Source of the DNA: Sabethes cyaneus
Lineage: Eukaryota; Arthropoda; Insecta; Diptera; Culicidae
NCBI RefSeq assembly: GCF_943734655.1
Contig: NC_071355.1
Span: forward strand, 217,953,027-218,017,026
DNA: 64,000 bases
Direction: 5' to 3'
Shown: positions 10,293 through 20,799 of the stretch, piece after piece
Layout: every line of letters begins with the position of its first letter
How positions within the stretch are numbered: position 1 is the first letter of the stretch
Position numbers and translations under genes: made by a program
The notes under the pieces: model-generated
What the model was told of the DNA's origin: nothing
What the model saw: only the letters and a program-made list of their open reading frames with translations
The model's database searches: none

Positions 10293-11480
10293 TTTCGGCT
10301 CTTGAGACTCGACCGAACCAGTACAACACAAGAATGTCAGGCTGTTGGTCTGAGGCGTAAACTACCATCTACTCTCGAGCTTCAACCTGAATGTCATCGA
10401 GGCCAAGGTTAGTCAAGAGAGGTTTTCTGATGTTGAAATTTGTTTTTCACCCCCACTGGGTTACCCTTGACGATCACCGAAATTTTCAAAGCGGAAACTG
10501 TTGAATGTATAAACAATGTCAATGGTTGCTAACCAATCGTTCCGCGCACTTCTGTTCTACAAACTGTGAAAATTAGATCACCTATTTTAACTCACCTTGA
10601 TCGAGGCTATCAGCACATTCATTGGCCTAATCAACATAATAATAGCCTACTGTGCTTAACAAATCAAAGCTCGGGATGACACTGCCGCTCATTTAAGATC
10701 TAACTTGGCCATACTGACTTAGGGCTTCATGGCCGGTGAACTCAATACTCGGTGTGAAGTTTGGAGCAATCGAAGGAGAACCATCCTGGCCGAAGAATTC
10801 AAGACCGACCACTACAATTCTAGCTATTTTCTAGAATACTACGAACATTGCAATCACCGCCGTCTCGGTGATGTTTGAAGAGACATCCGATCACTATCAT
10901 GTGCTTCTCAAGCTTCCCGTCTCAACCGATACGGTGGACAATTGTCTCCGGTGAAACTACCATCGTGACAATTGAGTTGGGTTCCAGCGTAACGTTCAGC
11001 GTATCGACAACATCGATCTCGAACAGCCCCTGGATACACCGGAACCCGCCAGCAAGCGGTTTCCGTCGCCCTTCCAGGTGCGGCCCCAAATGTACAATAA
11101 CAGGTGAGCAGGTCTCTTAGAATGCATTGTACTACCAAGCATCTTATGCGGTTGAACAATATCTCAATATCACTGGTGAACTGGCGATCGGTAGAAATAG
11201 ACCATGACAAACCGTTTCTCTTGGGTAATCCAGGAGCGAATTCATGAGCTGAGGAACAAGAAATTTAAGCTAAAGCTCCCACTTCATACAAAATTATTTT
11301 GGTTCATAACCAAGATCCTCAAAAAGAGGCCAAAGATTTCTCTTGTCTCATCTGGGAATTCACATTCCTCTCGCGGGGTTAACCCACTAGAGTTACTGAC
11401 GAAGCCGCCGAGGTTGATCGATCAGACGGATTGGTATCAGAGTTGGTCTTACGTCTTATGACAAGACCTGCGCAACGTAA
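10293..11480. other. Unrecognised stretch
   Basis: No domain, repeat copy or RNA gene is recognised. Frames here are short (at most 100 codons) and overlap on both strands. 10680-11120 is GC-richer and may be an old coding fragment, but no translated phase shows a known motif. Confidence 0.3.
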
Positions 11481-11760
11481 TTCCTTCATCTAATTCGGTT
11501 TATGGTAGCTGGTCACCAGTTTCGCTGGCACCCTGTGCTCAACAGATCTTGCTCCACTTGGTCTTGACACCTCGCTGTACCCCTCTTCGTCCTGTACCTA
11601 CCAGATTCGATGCGAAAACCAGTTTTTTAGGATAGTTGTCCGACATTCTAGCAACATGTCCAACGTATTCGTCTAGCTTTAACCACTTTCTGAATAACGG
11701 GTTCACCGTAGAGACACGCAAGTTCGTGTTTCAATCTTCGCCTTCGTACATCGTTCTCTC
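11480..11760 (-). pseudogene. RTE/JAM1-like C-terminal fragment, minus strand
   Basis: The minus strand encodes YVGHVARMSDNYPKKLVFAS followed by VGTGRRGVQRG and a Trp-Ser-Lys stretch, matching the tail of the RTE copies at 60205-60530 (VARMPDNYPAKMVF, VGTRR). Upstream bases (to 11760) fit the preceding RRRMNHEL region with frameshifts. It is another tail-only copy with no catalytic domain, opposite in orientation to the copy at 12121-13315. Confidence 0.7.
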
Positions 11761-11764
11761 CGTT

Positions 11765-12120
11765 GGGGCTTGGCTATCTTCCGTCAATGTGGAAATTTGC
11801 TAAAGTCATCCCAGTGTTGAAGCCGAGGAAAGATCCTTCTGTTTCCAAAATTTATTTACCCTTATGGTTGCTTCCTGTTCTTGTCGCTGATTGAAAAGTC
11901 AAAGCCTAATTCTTTCTTTCGATGATGAGAAAAGCGATTTGCTGAAGGAACAGTACGGATCCCTCAAAGGAAAACCCACCGTTCATCAACCCCATCGAGT
12001 TACCAACGTAATCCAGACGATTGCCATCAGCGCTATCGGATATCAAAAAGTCTTTCTGTTTCGACAATTAGTGGCACGGGCTCAAGCTTCATCGAAACTA
12101 TTTTATAATATAAATTTTAA
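11765..12120 (+). pseudogene. Jockey-like reverse transcriptase fragment (N-terminal fingers)
   Basis: Translation gives YLPSMWKFAKVIPVLKPRKD and, after an in-frame stop near 11890, an EQYGSLKGKPTVHQPHRVTN segment. These correspond to the RT0-RT2 blocks of Jockey-type LINEs (W..A.VIP.LKPGKDP; QFGFR.GHST.HQL.RV.N). The frame has stops and substitutions, and the catalytic YADD part is missing. An RTE copy abuts directly at about 12121. Confidence 0.6.
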
Positions 12121-13242
12121 AGATCGCTAGAAGCTGTCTGTCAGGCGGGTTTCATGGGGGCTCGCGCAACTACGGACCAAATTTTTACTATCCGACAGAT
12201 CTTGCAGAAATGTCGGGAGTACAACGTGCCGCCGCATCGCATTTTTATTGATTTCAAAGCTGCATACGATACAGTCGATCGAGACAAGCTATGGCAGATA
12301 ATGCACGAATACGGATTTCCGGATAAACTGACGCGACTGATCAGAGCTACATTGGATCGAGTGATGTGTTTCGTACGCATCTCTGGGACACTCTCGAGTC
12401 CCTTCGAGACGCGGCGAGGGTTGAGACAAGGTGACGGGTTATCCTGCATGCTGTTCAACATCGCTCTGGAGGGGGTGATCCGACGAGCGGGCATCGAAAC
12501 GAGAGGCACGATTTTTACCAAGAGTAGCCAACTTCTAGGCTTTGCAGATGACTTCGATATCATTGCCAGGAACTTTGCGACGGCGGAGGCAATCTACGCC
12601 AGACTGAAAGCGAAGTCTAGCAGAATTGAGCTAAAACTAAATGCGTCGAAGACCCAATACATGAAAGGAAGAGGCTTAAAGGAAACAAACGCGCGCCTCC
12701 CACGGACGGTAACCATTGACGGCGACGAACTAGAAGTGGTAGAGGAGTTCGTGTATTTGAGATCGCTGGTGACCGCGGACAACAACACTAGTAAGGAGAT
12801 CCAGCGGCGCATCCAAGCGGAAATCGGGCCTACTTTGCCCTTCGTAAAACGCTACGATCAGGAAGCATACGCCGCCGCACGAAGCTAACAATGTACAAAA
12901 CCATTATTAGACCGGTAGTTCTTTATGGACTTGAAGCCGTGACGCTGCTTACGGAGGACATACGCGCCCTTGCCGTGTTTGAGCGGAAAGTTCTGCGGAC
13001 GATATTTGGCGGAGTACAAACTGAAAGCGGAGAGTGGTGGAGGCGTATGAATCACGAGCTACAGGCACTGCTTGGGGAGACTACCATCGTACAGGAGGCC
13101 CAACATGCACGATGGCTCGAGCAGGTCGAAAGCGATTTGCGACTTCTGTGACGACTAGGAAATTGGCGACGAGTGGCCCAAGACCGAGTTGAATGGAGAC
13201 GAGTGCTTGAAACATCACGAGCCAACCCGGCTCTATGCTGCT
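12121..13242 (+). pseudogene. RTE/JAM1-like reverse transcriptase, 5'-truncated with one frameshift
   Basis: The frame opens at about 12124 and runs to 12888. It includes QAGFMGARATTDQIF, the RT motif IDFKAAYDTVD, RRGLRQGDGLSCMLFNIALE and the active-site box GFADDFDII. A -1/+2 frameshift near 12885 moves the rest to another phase (12891-13151: MYKTIIRPVVLYGLEA, AVFERKVLRTIFGGVQ, RRMNHELQALLG, WLEQVE). The endonuclease domain and the start are missing. RTE elements move by target-primed reverse transcription. The 3' end runs into a (GAA)n tract, a plausible simple-repeat tail. The segment after the RT box (IDGDELEVVEEFVYL) identifies the same family as 19137-20635 and 60155-60946. Confidence 0.85.
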
Positions 13243-13315
13243 GAAGAAGAAGAAGAAGAAGAAGAAGAAGAAGAAGAAGAAGAAGAAGAAGAAGAAGAAG
13301 AAGAAGAAGAAGAAG
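13243..13315. repeat. (GAA)n microsatellite, probable RTE 3' tail
   Basis: About 24 perfect GAA units directly follow the RTE copy at 12121-13242 and end at AGCTGTC. Because RTE elements end in short tandem repeats, this is more likely the expanded tail of that copy than an independent microsatellite. The poly-Glu frame through it is an artefact. Confidence 0.85.
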
Positions 13316-13317
13316 CT

Positions 13318-13445
13318 GTCTATCTGGCAGAGAATACTAGGGTATCTCTGATTAATGTCTGTTCACGAAGATTTACCATCCTAGCAGGTGTGCCCGACGG
13401 AAGCATCCTAGGACCCATTCTGTTTAACGCACTTGATGCGAGATT
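13318..13445 (+). pseudogene. Small Jockey-like RT fragment
   Basis: Translation gives RRFTILAGVPDGSILGPILF, matching the RT4 block (AGVPQGSILGPLLFN) of Jockey-type LINEs with Gln changed to Asp. About 40 codons only. It has the same orientation as the fragment at 11765-12120, and the RTE copy lies between the two. They could be halves of one Jockey element split by the RTE insertion, since the missing RT3 region lies between them. Confidence 0.55.
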
Positions 13446-13479
13446 GAGAATTGTGGGTTCAAGTTCCACCTGTCCAGTC

Positions 13480-13649
13480 AATCCAGCTTTTTACGAGCCG
13501 TAATATTTGACATTTCAGTAAAACATCGCACGTTTTTTTTCGTACCGTACCGTTTCGTACCTTTGGTTTTACCGTGAACGTGCGAAAACAAAACGTGTGA
13601 TGAAACGTTAATGAAATGTCAAATATTATGACTCGTAAAAAGCTGGATT
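13480..13649. mobile_element. 170-bp palindromic MITE
   Basis: The left arm starts AATCCAGCTTTTTACGAG at 13480 and its inverted copy ends at 13649. The arms match for about 65 bases (including AATATTTGACATTTCA) with few differences and a short GC-containing centre (CGTACCGTACCG). There is no coding capacity. No flanking duplication longer than 2-3 bases is clear, so the superfamily is open. Confidence 0.7.
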
Positions 13650-14390
13650 ACTTTTCCTTGTTCATTCAATTTTCGTTCTTTACAAAAACACGTTTACTCT
13701 CTCTTAAAGAAAAGGAGGATAACATATATACCATTCCAAATCACTCCTCAGACATACCCCAGATAACCAAAAAGCATTAACGTAAGCAGTAAATCAGCCG
13801 CTTATATATCTGGCATTTTATACTGCACGCTGGTGTTTATTGGCTTTTTGACTGCCTAACTGCATTACATTAGCATAAAAAATTCTAATCAAATTCTTCT
13901 TGTCAGTAATCAGCAGCAAATAAGCATTGTCAGCACTATAAGAAGATTAGCAGTTAAGTAACTCTATATTTTGCCAAAGTAGTTTTAAATAGCATTTAAG
14001 GTGACTTAAATGGCTATTGGCTTGCATTTGAATGCCATTGGTAATGCTTGTTGGGACAACTTCTCTCAGAGAGGTCTGCACGCTGTGACAGACTGTTTCA
14101 CCAGTGGCAAAAATTGTTATCAATGCGGCTAAAACTCGAGGATTCGGTTCGCGTTCGGTAACTCCATTCGAGGAAGTCATTTACCTCGAACTCAAGCTAG
14201 TCAGAGAGCTGATCTTCAGGTCCTATGTTAACGATATCATAATAAAATATAGCATAATTAAGTAACAACTTGAGTAATATTTGACACCTATGGTTATGGT
14301 TTATATGATCAATTCTATATCCCACTCAGATTAGTTAATATTTAGTACACGCCAAGCCTACAAAAACCGTTGCCAGGTCATTTTTAATTA
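13650..14390. other. Unrecognised AT-rich stretch
   Basis: No gene, RNA gene or repeat relationship to the rest of the window was found. One 77-codon minus-strand frame (13947-14180) has no recognisable feature. Confidence 0.3.
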
Positions 14391-15629
14391 CCGTCATCTG
14401 GGGCGAGATTGTGCCAAAAAGCATATATTTTTGTTCTTTAATTCTGTATACACACAATTTAGGAACTAAGTTGATTTCAAACCTGTCAATATATACTAAA
14501 TTGTTCAATTAACAACTACCGCAAAGATGGTTTAGTTACAATGAAACCTAATTTTACTAGAAGGGCATGAACTTTGGCACAATCTCACCCCTTCTACGGG
14601 GTGACATTGTGGCAAAAACATAAAGTTAGGCTAAAAACTTAAACAGTGAACTTTAGCATGTTTATAAAAAATACACATAAATATCAGTATAAAGTAGTTC
14701 ATATGGGACCGTCCATGAACTAAGTGCACTATTAGGGGCAGGGGGTCCGCCGAAAACAACGCATCATACAAAAAGTATGAATGAAAAGAACCCGGAGAGG
14801 TCTGAAATAACTAAAAATGAGTTCGTAGTCAATGGACAGCCTTTATATAGTCAGTAAAGTTTTTATGGTTAACAAGGGGGAGATATATGAAGGGGTGTAT
14901 CCTAAAGGGGCATACCTATTGGATCATTTAACAAAAGTAACCATTACTTCGTTCGAAAACCCGCGGCCGCAGAACATGTGGCCTATCCCACCCCCCTCCC
15001 CTCTCCTTAAAACTGGAAGTTTATGCACGGTATAATCTATTCATCTTATATTAGAGTGTTTATTCAAAGTATTTGAAATTTCCAGAGGAAAAATAAAAAT
15101 TAGTTTAAATTATTTAGCAGACCTATGATGCTGTTTGCTCCAAAATAGATGATGCAATCTAATCTGTCAAAATAATATAGTAAATAATGTGGTGTATACT
15201 GACGTATTTTTGTTGTGTATGTGAAATCCACAAATTGGATCGATCATTATGGCTTGGCACGATCTCACCCCCGTGAAGCTCGGAAAGTCCAAAGTTTCGA
15301 AAAATTTTATTTTCGTAATCAAAACTTATCAAACGCATAATAACCTCTCAATACATTGTAAATGTTTAGTTTATATATCTTCAAAATAGCAAGTTTATGC
15401 AATTTTCTTGTTTGGGTTGGTTTATGCGGGACATTTTTTACAAGCGTTATTTCCGAGTATTTTTGATCGCGAACTATTTAGGCTAAATAGTTTGCTAATA
15501 TTATCTGTGTTCCATTCTAAGTTAGCAATAAATATGTTATGTTCATCATCATTTTGAATTTAGGTCACCAGTTTCATGTTCACAAATAAACATTTTTGGT
15601 TTTTGGCACAATCTCACCTCGGATGGCGG
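14391..15629. mobile_element. TIR element with TTTGGCACAATCTCACCCC subterminal repeats
   Basis: The left end CCGTCATCTGGGGCGAGATT (14391) is the inverse of the right end, which reads in reverse as CCGCCATCCGAGGTGAGATT (15629); the match continues as GTGCCAAAAA. The motif GGGGYGAGATTGTGCCAAAA recurs near 14400, 14573 (reverse), 14600, 15252 (reverse) and 15602 (reverse). Flanks are TA on the left (14389-14390) and CA on the right, compatible with a mutated TA duplication. No transposase frame is recognised in the 1.24 kb. The architecture parallels 7985-9309 and 38419-39710. Confidence 0.6.
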
Positions 15630-16172
15630 CAGAAAAAGAAATAGATCCCTTATTTGGTGTGAGAAATCATAAATTTTAATGCATTTTTATTCACGGCGGT
15701 GAATCAGATTGACAGACCAGTCAGGCGGATATTGAAAATGCATCACCTGCAATGGTACAGCAGTGTTGCGAAAATTAGCCTTATTAAAGTCAAAACATTG
15801 TGAAATCATCCCTCTTTCTATTTAATTCAGTAGCACCTTTAATTAAGTTTGGTGCAAGGGCTTCTCTGAAATACCAACATAGTTTTGTTAATCAAAGTTA
15901 GCAATTCTCTTGAATAACTAATTGGAAATAAATAAATCCGCATATCTAATTTAAATGTTTATAATGATAATTCTAATGGAACATGCATCCAATTTTCTTC
16001 TTTGGTTACATAACAAATGAAACCTGATTGTGCTAATTAGGAATATTTTTATACTGCCACTCCTGTCAGCCGGTTTTCACCATAAATATTTTTTCCCTCC
16101 TTTTATCGTAAGCTTACCTATACTTTTTTTTATGAGCTCATTTGTTTTTCTAACCGCAAAAACTGGAGCAGG
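15630..16172. other. Unrecognised AT-rich stretch
   Basis: No frame, repeat relationship or RNA gene was found. On the plus strand a CAG at 16169-16171 precedes the possible exon at 16173, but the pyrimidine tract before it is weak. Confidence 0.3.
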
Positions 16173-16529
16173 ATGTTTTCTCGACGAACGATGTCAGCTG
16201 ACAAAATAGCATATCTTTTGCTATTATTTCTTATAGTTTCGGGGCCGGCCCTGGTTACGGTTGGAAAATGCGACAGAGAAGAGTCACCCATTTCTTTGGC
16301 AGTTGAAGGCGTTTGTTATGTTTTTTATGCAACAGCTCTTCGTGCTTTTTTTTTGTTTTCTTTAGAACATATTCATCGAGTAACTAACTTTTCTTATCCT
16401 TCCAATTACGCCAAACTTTTACAGTATCCTGCTGCGGCTCGTTTTTACGGACGTACTCTTTGCAGAATTGAAAAGCTTACTGCAGTTTACTGTATCGTAA
16501 TACCTTCAACACTGTTTAAAGAAAAATGA
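16173..16529 (+). CDS. Hypothetical small secreted-type open frame
   Basis: 118 codons. Residues 8-30 (SADKIAYLLLLFLIVSGPAL) look like a signal peptide, followed by VGKCDREESPISLAVEG. After about residue 48 the composition turns hydrophobic and irregular, so a splice donor near 16310 could end a true exon there; the GT words available are weak. No homologue is recognised. It may be the first exon of an unknown secreted protein or a chance frame in TE-derived DNA. Confidence 0.22.
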   Translation: MFSRRTMSADKIAYLLLLFLIVSGPALVTVGKCDREESPISLAVEGVCYVFYATALRAFFLFSLEHIHRVTNFSYPSNYAKLLQYPAAARFYGRTLCRIEKLTAVYCIVIPSTLFKEK

Positions 16530-16837
16530 ATATACCAGCTATAAAGCTCCCATAAAAGCATAACGATTGGAGACAAATTAATGAAATCGAATAATATATA
16601 GCGGCAGAGCAAAACTTTAAATATAAATTCCGGATTTCATGGACATCGCATAATTTACGTTCAATAATACTAAAACAAAAACTTCTTGATTTCAATCAGC
16701 CGAATAAGAATTATTGATATGATTGCCGGTTCCGGCCGGTGCCATTGGATAGTTTCACCGGTGTGTGTGCAGTGTAGTGTAGGCGGCTGGCTCTGTTTTT
16801 CAGGCCATTCCCGCCTGTTCTCGGCAGACAGGCACGA

Positions 16838-17047
16838 ACGAACGAACGAACGAATCGTTCCGCTGGCAACAGCTGGTGTAACGGCGAAAAGAAGGTGATT
16901 TTAATATTCCAATTTAATTATACTAGGCCAAATGCATCCAAAGCGGAAAATGAATATTCAATCATATTTGTCTGAATTAATGCCTCATCGCGATTCGTCC
17001 GTCTGCCTGCCAACCATCCAGCCAGCCAGCCAGCCAGCCAGCCAGGG
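16838..17047. repeat. Two tetranucleotide microsatellites
   Basis: A short (GAAC)n run lies at about 16838-16855 and a (CAGC)n run of about seven units at 17018-17046. The surrounding 16700-17280 is GC- and CpG-richer than its neighbours, but no convincing coding frame was found in it. Confidence 0.7.
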
Positions 17048-17507
17048 CTGAGTGTGGCTGTTGGGCTGAGCCGTTCCGTTGTTCGGTTTTGCGGTTTAAT
17101 ATAACATTGTGCACATTTTCGTGCGCATGATGATGGCGTCGATCACCGCCGCTCCCGCTGCCGCTGACGCCGCCATTGACGGCAACAGCAGGAGCCGACC
17201 AGAATAAATCAAAGAGTACACGAACCCAACGCCGCACGCCTGCCATTTCCATCGAAGAATTTCCGTGCAATTTTGCCGGCATTTGGTGGAGTTTCCGTTT
17301 TTTTTCTTCTATGAATATACATTATAATAATCGAATAGGGGATTAAATTATTAAAAGTTCGTTCGATTCACCTAGCAGCTTGAGTGAGTTTTCTTGTTAC
17401 TTCTAGAATGTGAAAATAGTTTAGTCATGATTTAAGATTGAATAGATAGAATAGAATAGAATTTGCATAAATCGGTCTATGTAAATAAATCATGTCTTTT
17501 CCTGCGG

Positions 17508-17645
17508 AAAATGCTGGTCAACATGAATGTTAAAATTCGTTGGTGGAGCATTAAGGCTGCTCTGTGTGTTGCGTTGATTTTAATTTTGCTGTTTCTCCAG
17601 GAACTGTTTTCAAATGCTCATCGTCAAGGAAAGAAGGTTCTATGA
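17508..17645 (+). CDS. Possible first exon of a type II membrane protein
   Basis: From the ATG at 17508 the frame encodes a short basic N-terminus (MLVNMNVKIRWWSIK) followed by a 19-residue hydrophobic helix (AALCVALILILLFLQELF) and a polar stretch ending RQGKKVL. This is the layout of Golgi type II enzymes such as glycosyl- and sulfotransferases: short cytosolic tail, signal-anchor, stem. A candidate donor (AAG followed by GTTCTA) lies just before the stop. An upstream in-phase ATG at 17463 gives 60 codons. No catalytic domain is found downstream, so function is unknown and a chance frame is possible. Confidence 0.3.
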   Translation, partial: KMLVNMNVKIRWWSIKAALCVALILILLFLQELFSNAHRQGKKVL

Positions 17646-18209
17646 ATCAAACAAGAAGTAATGAAAGATTAGATATTTTTCATCAGTGTTAGTGTTTGTT
17701 AGAAATATGAGAACGACGAAGTTTTGCTTCAAATTTCCAGAAACAGGAAAATAACCATGCGGTTACATTTAAAAAAAATCGGCTGGAGTGCCTTGTAGCT
17801 TTTATTTACTAGGTGATTTTAACACTTCACAAAGTCATAAAGCGAATTGAATATCGCCCCATAAATTAAGCAATTTAGCTTATCGAAAACCAGTCGGCAA
17901 AAAAAGAAATTGTTTTAATGTTGTAATAGACATAAGCATTCTGAACCAATGGAAACGTGTTTTATTAGAGAGGTGCTGGCTGATTTCAATATCTAGCAAT
18001 AACTAGAAATTTATACTCCCAAGGCGTAACAAAAATGTTTGGAAAAGGGCCTTTCCCAGATTTGTGGACCAGTCTACTCGACCGGAGGGATCCGAAATCA
18101 ATCACTTTTTTATTCACACTCAATAATTCAGAATTAATACTCACTCTGTTTGCATGCCTACTTATAAAAATAAAAAAGTTGCAATGTGGCAGATTTTCGG
18201 TTACCAAAT

Positions 18210-18429
18210 GTCGATATCATTGAATCGATTACCGTGCACAATTTGCAGCCGGATATTGAGCAAATAGAATAACAAACCCATCGCCATGGCCTGTTCCACG
18301 CTCCGGTCAACCGGGCTAGGGAACTGATTGGACACATAATTGGTACCGTCTCGGATGAAAATTTGCGGAGCATCCGGGTGGATGCGCTCGAGTGGATTTC
18401 CACGTACATGCTCCAGCGCGGGGCGTAGG
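18210..18429 (+). pseudogene. Unrecognised coding-like remnant with one in-frame stop
   Basis: Plus-strand translation gives VDIIESITVHNLQPDIEQIE, a stop, then about 50 residues including RARELIGHIIGTVSDENLRS and DALEWISTYMLQRGA before a second stop. The amino-acid balance and lack of low complexity look like real protein. No family is recognised. It could be a retropseudogene fragment, an exon with a sequencing change at the stop, or chance. Confidence 0.28.
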
Positions 18430-19136
18430 AAGAAAGTACTGCGGGTTCATCGTGTATGGTAAAGTTAGCGTCAGTTGCTGCTATTCACGAAGCCCGGCCT
18501 GCGAAAAAGTTGGTCCTTTTGTGTACCAACCGCCCTTTTGTCCGCAGCTCTTGTGAGCGGTGAAAACTTTTTCATTAAAAGTTATAATAAACGTATCTTA
18601 CAGAAGAGAGCTAATATTATTGTAGTGGCACATGCCGATTCACAGAATAAAGCGTTGTTCTTTTTTCTCCTTTCTATCTCTCTCTCTCGCTCGCTTCGTT
18701 GGTTGGTTGATATTTCAGCACTTCCAGCTGAAATTTTATGGCGAAGAATTTTTCAAACAAAGCTGATTTAAACTTTTACGAATGGTAGTGGCAAAGTGTA
18801 CGACCAACAAGTCGCACGGTGGCGGCAATCCGGACGGAAACTAGACAAAACTCGCCATGTACTGTGAAAACTTTTCAAGGATCCATATTAAAAAGTGATT
18901 TTGGTGTGCTATTTGGTATTTTATTATTTTTAAAAGCACCGAACGGAATAAATCACAGTGAAAATAGAAGCGCTAAAACGAGAATGAGTCAGTTCGAATG
19001 AACACCTTCTCAATACAAATAACACTTTTAGTCGTTTCTAAACAGCTAGTTAGTTAGAGCATTACAACGATCCACAATGTTAAATTCTATTTCTGTTTGA
19101 TTTCTATAAATTCTATTCTATAAAATAAATTTGTAA
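18430..19136. other. Unrecognised stretch with a short (TC)n run
   Basis: A (TC)n/(TCGC) run lies near 18673-18695. No frame has recognisable features. The RTE copy starts abruptly at about 19137. Confidence 0.3.
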
Positions 19137-19744
19137 TTACGGAACAGCTACCGGCGGAGTGGAAAGATGGGGTTATCTGCCCGATCTACAAAAAGGGCGA
19201 CAAGTTGGACTGTGAGAACTATCGAGCGATCAATGCCGCCTATAAAGTGCTGTCCCAAATCATTTTCCGCCGTCTATCACCAATTGCGAATAGATTTGTG
19301 GGAACTTATCAAGCCGGCTTCGTCGAAGGTCGGTCTACAACGGATCAAATATTTACACTGCGGCAAATCCTCCAAAAGGGCCGTGAATACAGAGTTCCCA
19401 CGCATCATTTGTACGTTGACTTCAAAGCCGCATATGATACCATCGACTGGAAAGAGCTATGGAAAATTATGGACGAGAACAGCTTCCCCAGGAAGCTCAT
19501 CAAACTGATTAAATCTACGATGGATGGTACACAGTGCTGTGTTCGGATTTCGAGTGGATTGTCAAGTTCATTCGAATCACACAGAGGGCTTCGTCAAGGT
19601 GATGGTCTTTCATGCCTGTTGTTCAACATAGCGCTACAAGGTGTTATGAATCGAGCGGATATCAACACGCGGGGCACGATATTCAACAAATCTAGTCAAT
19701 TCGTCTGCTTTGCCGGTGACATGGATATTATCGGCGGCACGAGA
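19137..19744 (+). pseudogene. RTE/JAM1-like RT fragment with a lost active-site Asp
   Basis: One phase reads QLPAEWKDGVICPIYKKGDK, CENYRAINAAYKVLSQIIF, QAGFVEGRSTTDQIFTLRQ, VDFKAAYDTIDWKELW and RRGLRQGDGLSCLLF-like text (here HRGLRQGDG). The catalytic box reads FAGDMDII where relatives have FADD, so the first metal-binding Asp is Gly and this copy cannot be active. It covers fingers and palm only and ends at about 19744, where an inverted copy of the same family begins. The first in-phase Met is at 19205 but the homology starts earlier. Confidence 0.82.
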
Positions 19745-20635
19745 GATGGAAATCTCACGGCAGGGGCGCGTATGTCCTCCATGGGAAGCGTCATGGCACC
19801 AAGTCCATAAAGAACTAATAAGGGTTTTGTACATCGTCAGCTTTGTCGGCGAATGCTTCTTGATCGTAGCGTTTTGCGAAGGGCATAGTAGACCCGATTT
19901 CCCGCTTGAATGTGGGACTGGATCTCCTTACTAGTGTTTTGTCCACAGTCACCAGCAATCCCAAATACACGAACTCATCTAATTGCGCCTCTCGTTTCGA
20001 TGGCCAGTCATCGGATCACCCCCTCAAGAGCCAAGTTGAACAGCATGCAGAATAAGCCGTCACCTTGTATCAACCCTCGCCGCGTCTCCAAGGGGCTCGA
20101 GAGTATTCCCTAGATGCACACGAAACGTATCACTTGATCCAATGTAGCTGTGATCGATCGCATCAGTTTATCCAGAAAACCGTGTTTGTGCATGATTTTC
20201 CATAGTTAGACTCGATTGACTGTATCGTATGCTGCTTTGAAATCAATAAGGGTGAAGCCGGCATGGTGCTTCCTTACGAAACCCTGTGCTTTCGGCGATA
20301 GCCGGCATAACAGAATCTGAGAGTACATTGTAGCGTTTACCAGCGCGATGCCGCTATAGTTACAGCAGTCACCCTTTTTGTAGATGGGACAAACCACTCC
20401 TTCCATCCATTATTCCGGAAGTTTCTCTTCTCCCAAATCTTGGAAATAATTCAGTGTAGCGCCATTGCCAACGTTTCTTGGCTATTTTTGTAAAGTTTCG
20501 CCGGTAGGTGGTCCTTACCAGCGGCTTTGTTGATATTCAGTAACCCGATTTCTCGTCCGACTTCTATCTTTCATGGGCAGTCCTGAGTTAGCTTCCGTTC
20601 CGCCTCCTTCTACAACTTCGCCAGCCTAAAATCTA
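19745..20635 (-). pseudogene. RTE/JAM1-like RT fragment, inverted and internally deleted
   Basis: Read on the minus strand, it starts near 20635 with KDHLPAKLY-like text in broken frames. It continues with EGVVCPIYKKGDCCNYSGIA and FTLIDFKAAYDTVNRV (20206-20406), then, after frameshifts, the QGDG region near 20050-20090. It ends near 19745 with the MYKTL...GHTRP segment equivalent to 12891-12970 of the plus-strand copy. The QAGF-to-ATTDQ segment is missing between HHAGF and TLIDF. Together with 19137-19744 it forms a tail-to-tail inverted pair. Confidence 0.75.
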
Positions 20636-20799
20636 TATTTTCTCGATTAAAAAATTCCCTTTTTTTGCCCCCCACCGCTTCAGCGGCCAAACACCGGAGG
20701 GACAAAAACTTTTTGAAATATTTGTAATGGCCTTATTGAATTCAAGATTAGATCTTTTCTTACACAAATGTAGCATTTTCTTTATACTTTAAAGAAAAA

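Noticed and set aside
13189..13503. Frame with a poly-Glu run
   Set aside because: Consists of RTE tail, (GAA)n and a Jockey RT scrap read through in one phase.
16977..17282. 101-codon minus-strand frame with a Leu-Ala-Gly-Trp repeat
   Set aside because: The repeat is the (CAGC)n microsatellite translated; rest unremarkable.
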